The position numbers and the translations under genes are program-made. Shown piece by piece: positions 22,693 through 35,124 of a stretch of 64,000 nt of DNA. The notes below the pieces were generated by a model. That model was not told where the DNA came from. It saw only the letters and a program-made list of their open reading frames with translations, and did no database searches. Source of the stretch: Sorghum bicolor. Lineage: Eukaryota; Streptophyta; Magnoliopsida; Poales; Poaceae. Position 1 is the first letter of the stretch, and each line of letters begins with the position of its first letter. The DNA lies in assembly GCF_000003195.3 (NCBI RefSeq), contig NC_012872.2, forward strand, positions 682,001-746,000. The letters are read 5' to 3'.

Positions 22693-23774
22693 GGGCAGTC
22701 CCAATGGTTGAAACTATACACGATTTCTATGATAACCCTGTCAATAAAAAATGCCTATAGAAACTATTCCACACAACAGTAGTGTCTTTGCGTAATAAAT
22801 GTGGGCTTTTTTTTTCTCTCACCTTTATCCTTTCCATGCTCTCTCTCGTCCTCTCGTTCTTCATGCGCAGGCATGAGGGTTGTGACCAGCTAGCGCACTG
22901 TACATGGCGAGCACAGCCACACACGTGAGAGTAGCCAGCAGCCCAACGCAATTGAGCAAGAGCAGGCGAGCACCGTGGGCGAGCTTGGCCAGCATGCAGT
23001 GGCGCGAGAGCGGCGACGCGAGCAAACGTGGCCGGCACGAGCACAGCGGCAATGGCGAGCGTGGCCGGCGCACGCAAGCGCTGCCAGCGAAGTCGAGCGC
23101 GGCAGAGCGAGCTTTTGTGTGGGTACACGAGAGTGGCCGGTGCACTCGAGTGCGGCGGTGTGGGCAAGCATGGACGGGGATGCGCATGGGGCGCACGGAC
23201 GGGGAGCTTGGCCTCGGTGGCGTCCTCCCTGCACTCCTCGCTGTTGCTGCAACGGAAGGCGACAAACTCAGCAAGGTCCATGAAGCCGTCGCGGTTGGAA
23301 TCCATCTCCTTCTCCCCGTAGCAGCAAAGACGCTAGCTCCTCCGCGACGAGTGGGAGCGGGTGCAACCGGTGAGGATGGGCACGACGGCGTGGTCCGTGT
23401 GACCGATTGAGGACAAGCCGGGTTGGCAAAGGCGCGGCGGCGTCGCCGGTGCCGGCAGGCAAGTAGATCGGGGCTGCCGGTGGGCGGGCGGGAGGGCGCG
23501 GCGACACCAGCGAGCGCGTGGCTGCCGGCTAGCGAGCGTGGCGAGCACCATCGCGGGCCCCATCTGTAGACGCTGCTCGTTTCCTCCCAACGGCAAAACC
23601 TCCGGTTTCTTCTTCCTCGGTTCGAGAGTAGACTTCGTTTCCTCTAGAAGAAACCGTTTCCTCCATTTTTTCTCTCTTTCCTCATTAATTAGGCTGCCAT
23701 GTCACCATTTTGCTTAGGTGGCAAGTCATTTAATAGAGATAGAAACTATCATTAATTCTCCATTGGAACTGCCC
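22693..23774. mobile_element. TIR element carrying gene-derived DNA (Pack-type)
   Basis: The left end GGGCAGTCCCAATGG (22693) is matched by GGGCAGTTCCAATGG read inward from 23774. The ends resemble those of PIF/Harbinger MITEs in this window (GGCCAGTCTCAATG at 43500). Edges are AT-rich, while the 700-bp interior is strongly GC-rich and contains an EF-hand coding fragment. Flanking triplets (TAT/TCA) do not give a clean target duplication. Confidence 0.6.
23200..23330 (-). pseudogene. EF-hand (calmodulin-like protein) fragment
   Basis: Minus-strand frame reads EMDSNRDGFMDLAEFVAF, a complete EF-hand calcium loop (D, N, D, F, D, E at the usual positions) as in plant CML proteins. A stop lies just upstream in this frame, while an EELASLL-like helix sits in another frame, so the fragment is frameshifted. 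Downstream sequence is GC-rich without a second EF-hand. It lies inside the TIR element 22693-23774, suggesting capture from a CML gene. Confidence 0.7.
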
Positions 23775-24059
23775 TCACGAAGGCCAATTTCGAATTCCAA
23801 ATCTCCATCTTTTCCAAAGTACTCGCGCCGCTCTCCCTCCGCCCAGTCCGCGCAGCCCCCACAGCTCCCATAATGGTTGTTGTTGCTTGTTGATCGGTTT
23901 TCTAAATATAGTCAAGTGTGGGCGTGTGGCCAAGATATCCATGGAAATGCAACATGTTTATCGTCTCCACGGACTCCGTGCCTCCATTGTTGTGCGCATG
24001 CCAAGGTGTCCATCAGACACGCATCAAGACACCTTTTTATACCAGACTGCTTGCACTAT

Positions 24060-24170
24060 CTGAAGGCTCCAAATGACAGGCTGTAGCACCCATATTGCCC
24101 TGTGCCAGAAATGTTGCATCGGTGTTAACTTTCATCCAACCGGGATCGGGCGGACACCAACATATAGCGC
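24060..24170 (-). pseudogene. retroelement RNase H-like fragment
   Basis: Minus strand reads PDPGWMKVNTDATF, the signature start of the RVT_3-type RNase H domain found in plant non-LTR elements, then decays with stops. Confidence 0.5.
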
Positions 24171-24829
24171 TCAGCTTTATTAGCCAATTTGTTGCAAGCG
24201 TCTATTTAGTCTTTGTTTTCGTTGGAGTCTAGTATCAGTCAGGTTAGGGGCGAGGCATGGTCGATGACATGCTCGATCATGATCTAGCCCGGTGTGGTTT
24301 GTTTGAGCCACATCGTGTTGTGCACGGCACATGTGGTGCATACCACGATGAAATTGTGTAGCGCACCTGTGCGGCTCGGCGTGGGTACTTTGTTATGAAA
24401 CTCTATAAATATATGAATAGTGGGGGCAAAATAAGCTGTGATTTGACAGCATTATAATCCACTTTTCTTGCCTTTTTTTGTTAACGTTTCCAATCTGCTC
24501 GTGAATTCGTCACCGCGTCCCGACATTTTGGGCTGATCTCATTGATCGGGCACCAACATGTAGTATCTGAGCCGAGGGGGTCATGTCCAGTGATGGTGAG
24601 AAGGAGTAGAGGAAGTATGGTGGTTCAATCCACTGAGTTGGAGAAGAGGGAGGCGTGAACACTGAAGCAGTCGCCATGGGTGATATGAGCGACAAGGAGG
24701 TGATGGGAACTTGACGTGGCTGATGCTAACCCGCACCAATTAACAGGGGTGGTCGTCACACATCCAATGCAATCTCGAGGGTATGTACCTCTAGGATGTG
24801 ATCGAGAGTGACAAGGTCAAAAAGACGAC

Positions 24830-25310
24830 GAGATCGACTGGCGCTAGGAGCCATGCTCCAGGGCATGCTGTAGTCGATGCATTCCATGCTCTTGAATAAG
24901 AAGTCAGTGAAAGAGGCTTGGGAAGGAATGAAGACAATGCGTCTTGGGGCAGGTCGAGTCAAGGAAGTGAATGCCTAGGAGCTCTTGGCTGAATTCGAGG
25001 GGATCACGTTCAAACCAGATGAGACCATCGATGATTTTGCAATCCGAATCACCAAGCTTGGCACTGACCTACATGGCCTCACGAAGGAGAGCGTGACCGA
25101 TGCGCGTGTGGTGAAGAAATTTCTCCGCGTGGTGACATCTCAAATAGCCAGGTGGCGGTAGCAATTGAGATGTTTAAGGATCTGAAAACCTTGACCATCA
25201 AGAAGCTGGTCGATCACCTACAGGCGGCCGAGGAAAGATTCAAGCCTTTAGTGGAGAAGGCCACGGAGAAGGCCAGAAAACTCCTGCTAATGGAATATCA
25301 AAAGCTAAAC
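24830..25310 (+). pseudogene. Ty1/copia gag fragment
   Basis: Reads KEAWEGMKTMRLGAGRVKEV, an in-frame TAG, then LLAEFEGITFKPDETIDDFA and LGTDLHGLTKESVTDARVV. After a frameshift near 25150 it continues VAVAIEMFKDLKTLTIKKLV. This is the copia gag (UBN2/gag_2) capsid region. No zinc knuckle or pol follows in this orientation. Confidence 0.75.
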
Positions 25311-25724
25311 TCACCGCAAGGCTCGAGCTTCTCCTTCGCCGTCTCCGTCATCGTCGTGCCACACCTTCTTCAACATCTGTAGCTTGTTTCCAATTCTTAT
25401 CAGCTAATGCATGTTGCGAATGAAAGAGGACCCTCTGTAGTGGTGGCAAGTTGGCTATAACGAATCATGCCATTAAGATATACCTTGGGCTTTTGTATGC
25501 CATGTTGTAGACAAGTTAATGGTCGTTGGATTTGTGATGGCATAGGTTGTGATGCAGGATTAGAAGCCACAGCGGATTCCATCACGGGCTGGAGTGTGGA
25601 CATCGTCTGCATAGGCGATCTGAGGATGAGCATCGAGGTGTGTTATCCCTCTTGTCCTCTCGTGCTTGTTGTCGGAACACGTGGCAAGTGCGGAATCACA
25701 GATGGCGGGGGTGACGTGAGAGTA

Positions 25725-26099
25725 GCCTAGTTATTAGGATCGGACCGGACCGACGGTCTAACCGGTAAAAGACCAAACCAAAGACCTCAGTAGTCTGGTT
25801 CACTTAAAAGATCGTCCTTGCAATCACACCGGTAAAAACCGGTTGAACCGACCGGTTTTTATTACAACCGGTGAACCGATCGGTTTCCACCTGAACCTTC
25901 CTAAGAGTGGTAGCTTTGAGGTGGGCGGTTCAGGTGGAAACTGGTCGGTTCACTGGTTCTAATAAAAACCCGTTGGTTCAACCAGTTTTTACCGGTCCGA
26001 TTGCAGGGACGGTCTTTTAGGTGAACCGGACCGTTGAGGTCTTTGGTTCGGTCTTTTACTGGTCGGACCGTTGGTTCGGTCCGGTCCTAATAACTAGGC
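25725..26099. mobile_element. foldback MITE with ~165-bp arms
   Basis: Near-perfect 375-bp palindrome from GCCTAGTTATTAGGA to its complement TCCTAATAACTAGGC. Arms contain repeated ACCGGT/GGTTCA motifs and the centre lies near 25912. No target duplication is clear. Confidence 0.8.
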
Positions 26100-26104
26100 A
26101 TGGG

Positions 26105-26700
26105 ACGGGACACATGATGGGACATCCCTATGCGCAAAAAAGGTGTTTAGCTTTTGATACTCTCCTCCCCAATCCATTTGGATAGCTAGGATTTTCTTGT
26201 TAAATTGTCTTTCGACCATAGATTGAAAATCATGAAAACTTTGGAACAATTCAGATTTGTGGTGAAGCTAATAGATCCACGTAAATTTAATGAAGTCATC
26301 TATGAAGCTAACATAATAATCATGCTTGCCTTCAGAGGTGGGTGTCAGACCTCATATATTCGAAAAAACAAGCTCAAAAGAACTTACTGACATGCTCGTA
26401 GATCTAGGATAGAGTAATCGGTGGCTTTTACTCTTTTAACACGCATCACATACAATGTCTTTATTTGACTCTTGAAACAAAAGGAATGTGATTCTTGCTA
26501 AGGACCTGACACACTACCGTAGGTGATGGATGACCAAGACGGCTATGCCACCTAGACAATGAAGACTTGATGACGTCAAATGTCACTTTATTAGAAGTAG
26601 ACCTAGATGACTTCAGCAGATAGAGACCTCCCTCGCATTTCCTTCCAAGAAGTATTTTCTTCATGGACTGGTCCTTGATCGAGAAATAATTTGCTTGCAT
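26105..26700 (-). pseudogene. Ty1/copia pol fragment (GAG-pre-integrase and integrase core)
   Basis: Minus strand reads GGLYLLKSS and WHSRLGHPSPTVV (GAG_pre-integrase), then IVCDAC-stop-KSKSHRL and DYYVSFIDDFIKFTWIY, then QMDWGGEY (integrase core with the D..D region). A TAA stands where CAA (Q) is usual, and a further stop interrupts the core. It runs opposite to the gag fragment at 24.8-25.3 kb, so the two are separate or rearranged insertions. Confidence 0.85.
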
Positions 26701-27898
26701 GGTTGTCTATATAAATAGGCTTTATTTTGGCATCTACAATTTACATGTTTTGAGCAGGGACGAAGCTAGAAAAAAATTAGGAGGGGTTGAACAGTGATGT
26801 TGGCGTTCCCGCTGAGCGCCACCGCCAGCGCCCGTTCGCCCACCACCTACAACGCATGGCTGCCTACTCACTGCTCGCCATCCATGCCTAGTGTTGCTTG
26901 GTCGCTCGGTCGTTCCCCACTCGCCCAAGACCCTGCGTGGCCGCGTCGTTGTAGGAAGTCGCGCGCCCGTGCCTGAAGCTGCCGCTTGATGGATTGGGGG
27001 TGGGGACGGTGGATTGAGAACTTGGGATAGGGTGGACCTTGCTTGGGTAATCCTCTGCCTTTATAAATTTGGCCCAAATAGCAAGAAAAAAGGTCAAGCA
27101 AATCTCAGCCCTCCTAACATGTACATCTACATCCAAAATTTCAGAAGAGGGCTCTAGGGGCTTCACTTGCTCGGGAGTGGTAGGGGGGACTCAGACGCTG
27201 GCTTCGTGTCTGGTTTTGAGTGTAAAAGCCTATGGTATGTCATAAATTTCTCTTATTTTAATAATGGGTCATGGAACCAAGGGGCTGAATCCTAGTAGTA
27301 TGCAACAGGAACGTAGCCCATATTTTCATTCCCGTATTCTATATTCCGAGAACATCTATTTTTTTTCGCGATCGGGTTGGGCTCGATAGCTCTCCTTTGG
27401 CTTGGTCTTTAGCTTTTGTTTGGGAAGCTACCATCCACTCGCCATTGGCCATGCTATTTTCTCCTACATATAAACAATAACCACTCTCATATATTATTAA
27501 AACAAGTGATATTATTTAAATCCCCAACTTCAGCCATATCCATTGTTGTTCTTGCACAAGGATTGAAGGATATGTTGGAGACGAGCCTCCAACCCTTTCC
27601 CAGGATCTGACTTTCCCAACACGGCCCGCCAGCGCCCATCTCTCTCCACGCGTCACGCCGCCGCGCGGCCGGCCGTCGCCGGCCGGGAACCCAGTCAGTC
27701 TCCGCTCCCGCCATAACTTAAACGCCCCACGGAGCACGAAATACCCGTCCTGCCCCTGCCTCTCCCCACACCGACCCCGGGCCGGCCGGTGCCTGTTCCG
27801 GTCATTTCCCGCCTCGCGTGAGCCGCTTGCCGAGTCCACCTTCACCTCAGAACAAAACCGTCCCCGTCGCCGTGCGACCGCAGCCGCAGCGCGACGCG
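26701..27898. other. intergenic and promoter region of the LIN-like gene
   Basis: 26750-27260 resembles a decayed repeat (AGGGACGAAGCTAG start) without a recognised domain. GC content rises sharply from about 27600 towards the start codon at 27899; no TATA box was singled out. Confidence 0.4.
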
Positions 27899-30800
27899 AT
27901 GGCCGGACCGACGCCGACCTACTCCGCGATCGTGTCCCACACCGCCGCCTTCCTCGCGGAGCTCATCGCCGACCCGCTCCTGCGTCGTCACCTCCTCTCG
28001 GCGGCGGCGGCCGCGGACGGGCAGCAGCACCCGGCCGCCACGCTCCAGGCGCTGTCCCTCGTGTCGGACGCGCTCGACACCGCGGCCTCGGGCTCGCCGT
28101 CGCCATCCCCGTCGTCGCTCCGCGCCGCAGAGCGCCTGCTGCGGTCGCTGCCGGCCGCCACCCCGCTCTCGTGCCTCCTCCTCGCGCTGGCCCGCGCCGC
28201 GCGCCGCGGCGGCGGGGCGGCGGCCGCGGCCGCCGTGCTCGACCTCTTCGCGCTGGACCCCGCGCTGGCGCGCCACGAGCTCGCGCCCACCGTCTTCGAG
28301 GCGCTCTTCGCGCCGCGGCTCCTCCCCGTCATGCGCCACTTCGCGGCGCGCCGCGCCTCGGCCGCGGTGGCCGCCGCCGCGGCCAAGGCCAAGGACGAGG
28401 ATGGCGGGTCGGACGAGGCCACGGCGGTGTCGGCGATGCGGGTCCTGTCGCTCATGAGCGGCGCGCAGGCGCAGGAGATGAGGGCGCTAGAGCGGGAGTA
28501 CGAGAAGGTGCTCGACGCCAACTGCAAGGCGTACGCGCACTACCTCAAGAGGATCCTGGAGGCCGGCGAGCCATCATCGACGGCGGTGTCGCCGTCGCCT
28601 CCTCCTCCGGAGCTCGTGTTCGGCGTCGGGGACGACGGAGACAGTCGCGGCGACGAGGACGCCGCGCCGGAGAACGACGACTCTGTTGCCAGCTCGCAGA
28701 GTGAACTACGGGACAATGTAATAACGCGACACAGCGCTCCCTTCTTGCTCGTCCTCATTCTCAAGCACATGACGTCATGACGAGATCCTGGTCACCTGTT
28801 GCAGCCGATGTGGGCGGAGGCGGAGGAGCAGCCGGGTGATCTTTACCCGCGGCGGCAGAGCAGCATCAGGGGCAGGAAGGACCTCATGAGGCCGCCAAGC
28901 CTGTACCCGCAGCGCGTGCCGCCGCACCTCATAGTGCAGCAGCAGCAGCAGCAGCAGCAAGCGCCGCCGCCGGTGGGCAGAGGGAGCCCGGCGTCAAGGA
29001 TCCGAGCGGAGCACTCGCGGTCGCGGTCGACGGCGGCCGCGCCATCAGACGACAGCACGGAGGAGTCTTCCTCCGAGCTCCGTGACGGCAAAGAGGTGCG
29101 TGCTCTGCAACTTGCATTGGCGTCCATCGAGACGCAAGAGCTTACGTACTTGTTAATGTGCTCTGCAACTATTTTTTATTGTTATCTTAGCAGTTTGCCA
29201 TTGAAAGAAATCTCAACGCTAATTATCAAGGTTAACAAATTACCACATTATGAAGCAGAGAGAATAAAAAAGAACAAGCACCTCTCTATGTGTTGATAAA
29301 TTACCCACCAATATCATTGCACAAAAACTCACCCAGGAAATAGCATTGTCTTTGTATCACTCATCCATTAATTAGTTTGTACATGTAATATATATCTAAA
29401 CTTTTTTTTTCAAAATACTTGCAAAATCTCTTAGATTTAGTTGAGGGATTTTAAGAATACATTACATGTATAAAACTAGTCATCAAAGATACATATCAAA
29501 GATCACGCAAAGTTAAACATGACTAAGTACTTTTTTTACTGGAGGTAGCATGTGGTCCACCCTCATTTTTCACAATGTTTACTATCATTCTAGTTAACCT
29601 CACACAAAATAAGGAGGCACTTATTTTGTGACCGTATCTGTAAATCAATTTTACGAGGCGAACAATCATGACCGCCTTCGTAAATGAAAACGATCGCCTT
29701 CGTTAATCGTCTGACATTTTCCAAGCCGGTTGGATTTTGTGACCATCTCAGTTAATATTATGGCACCACCTTGCTAATTCATTTTTGTAGTAGTGGAGAG
29801 GTACTATTCTCTTACTAGGTACTCCCTCCATTCTGAATAAATTAACTTAGTTGTGCTAAGTAAAACTTTTGTAAGTTTGACAAATTTTATAGTAAAAAAT
29901 ATTAACATCCATAAAAGCAAGTAATGACACTAGAAATTTTGTTTTCGTGGCGTATCTGTTGATACTAATTTGTATCATAACATTCGTTGTTATTTTCTAC
30001 AAAATCGATCAAAATTACAAAACTTTGACTTAGAAAAACTTTGGAAGTTGATTTATTTAGGGACGAAGGAATCATGTCCGGAGTCTCCATTAGTAGATAC
30101 AAAAGGTTAATTAGGGTGATGTATTTGGGTGTTGCGGATACACCGACAAAATGTAGAGACCTAAGGCTATATTTATTTGTATTTTACATCGAAGACCATA
30201 TAGACAACCATTTTTTCCTTCAAACTACATAAATAACTAGAAATACCCCGTGTTTTGTTGCGATAATTGCGAAGAATTTGGAATGATTTTTGCAATTAAG
30301 AGGTTAGAAGTTAATAAGATGACATGACTTTTAGTGTAAGATGATATAGATAATTAGTGAGAATGATATGGATGTTTTGCATAATGAAATAGATTTGCAA
30401 CGGAGATTAGCTTTATAAGAGATTAGATATATATTGCTAAATAATGGAGTTGCTATATTCGATATGCCTGGATTGTTATGAATTTTCAAACAACAATCTT
30501 ACACAATCAATCACAAGGGACAATTTCACCTTTTTTTTTTTTCTAAATATAGCTAAACAATAGCGAAATGACATGTTGCCTGAACAACAACAACAAAATT
30601 ACGTACCTGAGAGAGTGGCTAAATAAGTTTATGTGCCCAACAGGTAAGTAGCGTACAAAGTGGTGGTACTAGCACGGCTCAAACGAGCCAATTCATCCAG
30701 TTTGTATAAAATCATCAGCATCATCGCAGGAAAGTGGCCACTTGAATATTCGAGTGTTGTCAATCTTTTTTTTTTCTCTTCTGAAATCTCATTCAATAAT

Positions 30801-33800
30801 ATTTTTTTTTCATAATAAAATCAGCAAACAGTACTTTTAATCGTGGATTACACTTTTTGGCATGCGAAACCTTGCGACACGCATGCATGCCATCATTGCC
30901 CTGTGTGCCCTGAATTGGTCAATCCCAGGAACGTGCGTTGACAAGGAAATCTACTCGATCAAACCAATGCCAAGCTTGACAGCATGCTTCCAGGCCAGGG
31001 CGTGGTTTAATTTGAGTTGCCAATGCCACCTGCCTTGTCTTGTAGGAAAAGATCGCAGCGCCGCCACTGTCCTCCAAGCAGCCACGCCTACGCGCCGACG
31101 CCGGCCGGCTGTCTCCGGAGCCAGCGAGGTAAGAAAGCCGCCGCCGCCTCCACAGCTGCTGATGATCCCAAGGCGATTTCACTAACAAACTCGTACGTAC
31201 ATATACCAGCAGCAGCTCCCCAGCGCGCGGCAACGACGACACGCCGGGGCCTCTGCCGACGCCCAAGGACTTCGTGTGCCCGATCACCAGCCAGGTGTTC
31301 GACGACCCGGTGACGCTCGAGACCGGGCAGACGTACGAGCGGCGCGCCATCCAGGAGTGGCTGGACCGGGGCAACTCCACCTGCCCCATCACCCGCCAGC
31401 GCCTCCACGGCGCGCAGCTGCCCAAGACCAACTACGTCCTCAAGCGCCTCATCGGCGCCTGGTGGGATCAGCAGCCGCAGCCGCAGCGGCGGTCGTCCCC
31501 TTCCCCTTCCCCTTCCCCGCCGCCAGCCACGCCTCCTCCGGCGACGATCGCCATGGCGGGCGACAGTCCCGCGACGCCGCCGCCGTTCCTCCTCCCCGTC
31601 AAGGCGGCGGCCACCTCGTCGACGTCACCGGACGCCAACACCAGCGCCAGCGCGCCGTCGCCCACTAGCGTCATCGCGCAGGCCTCGCTCGAGAGCGCCG
31701 TGGCCGAGCTCCGCGCCGCCGTGTCCTGCCTCTGCACGTCCGAGGACCTGTCGCAGTCCGAGCGGTCGGTGCTCAAGATCGAGCGCCTCTGGCGTGACGC
31801 CACCGCCGCCGGTAGCTCCGAGGCCGAGCCGGCCATTCTCGCCGCGCTCGCCAGGCCCGCCGTCGTGAACGGTTTCGTGGAGATCCTCTTCAACTCCGTC
31901 AGCGCGCAGGTGCTTCGGGTCGCCGTGTTCCTCCTCGCCGAACTCGCGTCCCGGGACGACGCCGTCGTGCAGACGCTCACCAGGGTCGACTCGGACGTCG
32001 ATTGCCTCGCCGCGCTCTTCAAGAAAGGCCTGGCGGAGGCCGCCGTGCTCATCTGCCTCCTGTCGCCCGCGCCCGAGCAACTCGTCGAGATGGACCTGGC
32101 GGAGGCGCTCGTCGCCACCATCCGCCGCGGCGGCGACGAGGACCCGCTCAAGATGTGCGTCAGCCCCAAGGCCGCGTCGGTCATCCTCCTCAGCCAGATC
32201 CTCGTGGAGGCTGCCGGCGCGACTGACAGCTCCACGTCGCCGGTGCCCAGGTCCGCGCTGCTGTCCGAGAGGTTCATTCGGAGCCTCGCCGCCAGCCTGG
32301 AGGCCGAGCCGGTGGAGGAGAGGCTGGCCGCCATGCGGATCCTCCTCAGGTGCATCTGGGAGGACGGTCACTGCCGGAGCAGCATCGCCGAGAAGGCGTC
32401 CCTCAGCGCCGTCCTCGACGCCTTCCACACCGTCGGCGACGCCGACAAAATCGACATCGTGCGCTTCCTCTACGAGCTGCTCAAGCTGAAAAAGTACCAA
32501 CTCGTCCGATCGTGCTTCTCAACTTCTTGACGTATCTACCCACTGCTTCATCTATCTCATCGAATGATTCATCGATCAGGCGATCGGCGGCAGAGCGTCT
32601 TCTTCGCAGCATCAAGGAGGGTAGCTCCTTCAGCATGATGCACACGATGCTCGTGTACCTGCAGTCCGCGCCGCCGGAGCACGCCCCTGTCGTGGCGGGG
32701 CTCCTCCTCCAGCTTGATCTCCTGGTGGAGCCGAGGAAGATCAGCATGTACCGCGAGGAAGCCGTGGACTGCCTCATCCAGTGCCTGAAGAACACCGACT
32801 TCCCGCGGTGCCAGCTCCTCGCCGCCGAGACCATCATGTGCCTCCCGGGGAAATTTTCGTCGTCGGGGAGGCCGCTCGCCCGGTCCACGCTGCTCAAGCT
32901 GGCCAGGGTCAAGGAAAGGTACCGGCAGTCGCAGGACCTGAGCGCTGCTCGCGCCGACGCCGAGGACGAGATGGTAGGTGGACAGTTCCGATCCACGCCG
33001 CTGAACTCTCGAGCGCGCGCACGAAGAAGGCTCGCCATGACTGAAGAACTCTGAATCGATCTCGCAGGAGGAAGGGAAGACGGCGACGGACTGGGAGAGG
33101 AAGGCGGCGTACGCGGTGGTGAGCCACGAGTTCGGTCTGGTGTTCGAGGCCCTCTCGGAGTGCCTCAGGACCAAGAACGTGGAGCTGTTCACTACGAGCC
33201 TCGTGTGCGCTACCTGGCTAGTGTACATGCTCTCCCTCCTCCCCGAGACCGGCGTCCTCGGGGCCGCCCGGGTCTGCCTGCTCCGCCAGTTCGTCGTCGT
33301 GCTCCGCTCTGCCAAGCACGGCAGCGACAGGGTCCTCGCCATGGTCGCGCTCAGGAGCTTCATGAACGACCGCGGTCGGTTTTAGTTCATCACATCACCA
33401 ACCATTCTTCTTCTTCTTCCTTCTCTTGTGCACACAAATACTGAACATTGTTATCTCTGAACTGAACCTCGATCGGAATGTGGAAATTTCTTTGTAGAGG
33501 GGATGCACGACATCACGACGTACATCAAGGACGTGCTCAAGACGCTGAGGGAGCTCAAGAAATCCTCCGGGCTCGCGTTCGAGATGCTCAAGCTGCTATC
33601 AGACGGCCAGGAATCCAGCGTCGTAATGCCTCTCGATCAACTACCTGCAGTGCATCCCAATTTTCAGATTTACTGATGACAAATGGCCTCTCTGAATTTC
33701 GCATTGCAGGACATGTGGAGCCACAAGGAGATCAACCAGGTAGACTGCAGCTCCAACGGCGAGGTGACGTCGGTCGTTTACCTCAAGAACTACATCTTCT

Positions 33801-34964
33801 CCGGCCACTCTGACGGCACACTCAAGGTATGGGAAGGGAGCGAAAACATCCTTCGTCTTGTCCACGAGGCTCAGGAGCACACGAAAGCCATCACCAGCTT
33901 GTCAGTCCTGCAATCGGAGGAGAAGCTTTTCAGTGGGTCACTGGACAGAAGTATAAGGGTACGTAATACGTAGTCATGCTTCTTTTCTTGGCAAGATTCA
34001 GGAGTTTAGGTGACACTGCAAGGATGGATGGGTTGACTTCAGAGTTCAGAGAGTACATCTGACATGTTCTTGTTGTGAGCAAGCAGGTGTGGCAGTTCCG
34101 GGACGGCGTGCTCCGGTGCGTCGAGGTCCATGACACGAGAGACCCCGTGCAGAGCCTTGCCGTCGCAAGCGCCGTGGCCTGCTTCGTGCCGCAAGGCGCC
34201 GGCGTCAAGGTGCTGAGCTGGAACAGTGGCAACTCCAAGCTCCTGAACCCCAACAAGTACGTGAGGTCCATGGCGCTGGTGCACGGCAAGCTCTTCTGCG
34301 GCTGCAACGACGGCAGCATTCAGGTCTGTGCTGCGCCCAAATCGTGAAACCTTGATAAGCATGGACAGAACGGGCAAGAAGCACTGACCGTGGTCGATTT
34401 TGGGTGGCATGGCATTGGCAGGAGATTGATCTGGCGAGTGGCACGCTGGGCGTGATCCAGTCCGGCAGCAAGAGGATCCTGGGCAAGGCGAGCCCGGTCT
34501 ACGCGCTGCAGGTCCACGACGGGCTGCTCTACACCGGGAGCACGCCGTCGTCGTCCGTGGACGGCGGCGCGTCCGTCAAGGTGTGGAGCTGCGCCAACTA
34601 CGGCCTCGTCGGCTCCATGGCGACAGCGGCGGAGGCGCGGTCGCTGGTCGTGAGCGCCGACCTCATCTACGTCGCCTCCAGGACCGCCGCCGTGGAGATC
34701 TGGTCCAGGGAGAAGCTCGCCAGGATCGGCACGCTGCAGGCGGGCGGCCCCGGGTGCCGCGTCCAGTGCATGGCTGTCGACGCCGACGGCGACGTCCTCG
34801 TCGTCGGGACGTCGGACGGCAGGATCCAGGTCCGGTGCACGCGGAATAATTCTTGCATTGGGGCTCGTCTCGTGCTTAACTGAATGAACTCACCATTGCA
34901 ACGTCGGTTCTCACTTTGCGATTGTTTTTCTGGTTTTGTGCTGCAGGCGTGGGGATTGACTTGA
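27899..34964 (+). CDS. LIN: U-box / ARM-like / WD40 E3 ubiquitin ligase, LIN (CERBERUS)-like
   Basis: Eleven exons join in frame to about 1404 aa: 27899-28717, 28805-29095, 31046-31128, 31210-32493, 32580-32973, 33068-33374, 33498-33622, 33710-33958, 34087-34323, 34422-34829 and 34947-34964. All introns are GT-AG. The N-terminus (1-270) is an Ala-rich helical domain, followed by a basic, Ser/Gln-rich linker. The U-box at about 416-490 (DFVCPITSQVFDDPVTLETG, then YERRAIQEWL and CPITRQ) recruits an E2. About 570-1090 is an ARM-like helical region. About 1102-1404 contains WD40 repeats (SGHSDGTLKVWEG, SGSLDRSIRVW, ending KIQAWGLT). Size and domain order match legume CERBERUS/LIN (about 1490 aa), needed for rhizobial infection threads. 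In a grass a role in mycorrhizal signalling is inference. I chose ATG 27899 (GCGATGGCC) over an in-frame ATG at 27818. Confidence 0.9.
29600..29795 (-). mobile_element. CACTA end fragment in LIN-like intron 2
   Basis: On the minus strand a terminus CACTACTACAAAAATGAATT at 29795 is followed by diverged AACCGAGGCGG-like subterminal repeats to about 29600. The other end was not found. Confidence 0.55.
29822..30071. mobile_element. Stowaway-like MITE in LIN-like intron 2
   Basis: CTCCCTCCATTCTGAATAAA at the left matches the complement of TTTATTTAGGGACGAAGGAA at the right. About 250 bp, non-coding. Confidence 0.65.
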
Positions 34965-35099
34965 CAAGACGAAGAATGATTGGGTGTACAGGAGTCAGAC
35001 GATTGGTGAATAAAATGTGGAAATACGAGTTGCATATGCCGATTTTTCTTTGTTTTTTGTCACCTGGCACGATTTTGCACGATCTGCTAAGTGTAGATA
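34965..35099 (+). other. 3' UTR region of LIN-like gene
   Basis: Sequence after the stop codon. No canonical AATAAA was found; a GTGAATAAAATG stretch near 35006 is the best candidate poly(A) signal. Confidence 0.35.
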
Positions 35100-35124
35100 T
35101 CGACCTTTTAATGACTCTATGATT

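Noticed and set aside
22727..23507. Several overlapping 70-190 aa frames on both strands
   Set aside because: GC-rich composition yields open frames everywhere; only the EF-hand loop is recognisable and it is frameshifted.
27842..28704. Long alternative frames on both strands over LIN-like exon 1, and 31468-32500 minus over exon 4
   Set aside because: Ala/Arg/Gly-rich shadows of GC-rich coding DNA with no domain; the LIN-like frame explains the region.
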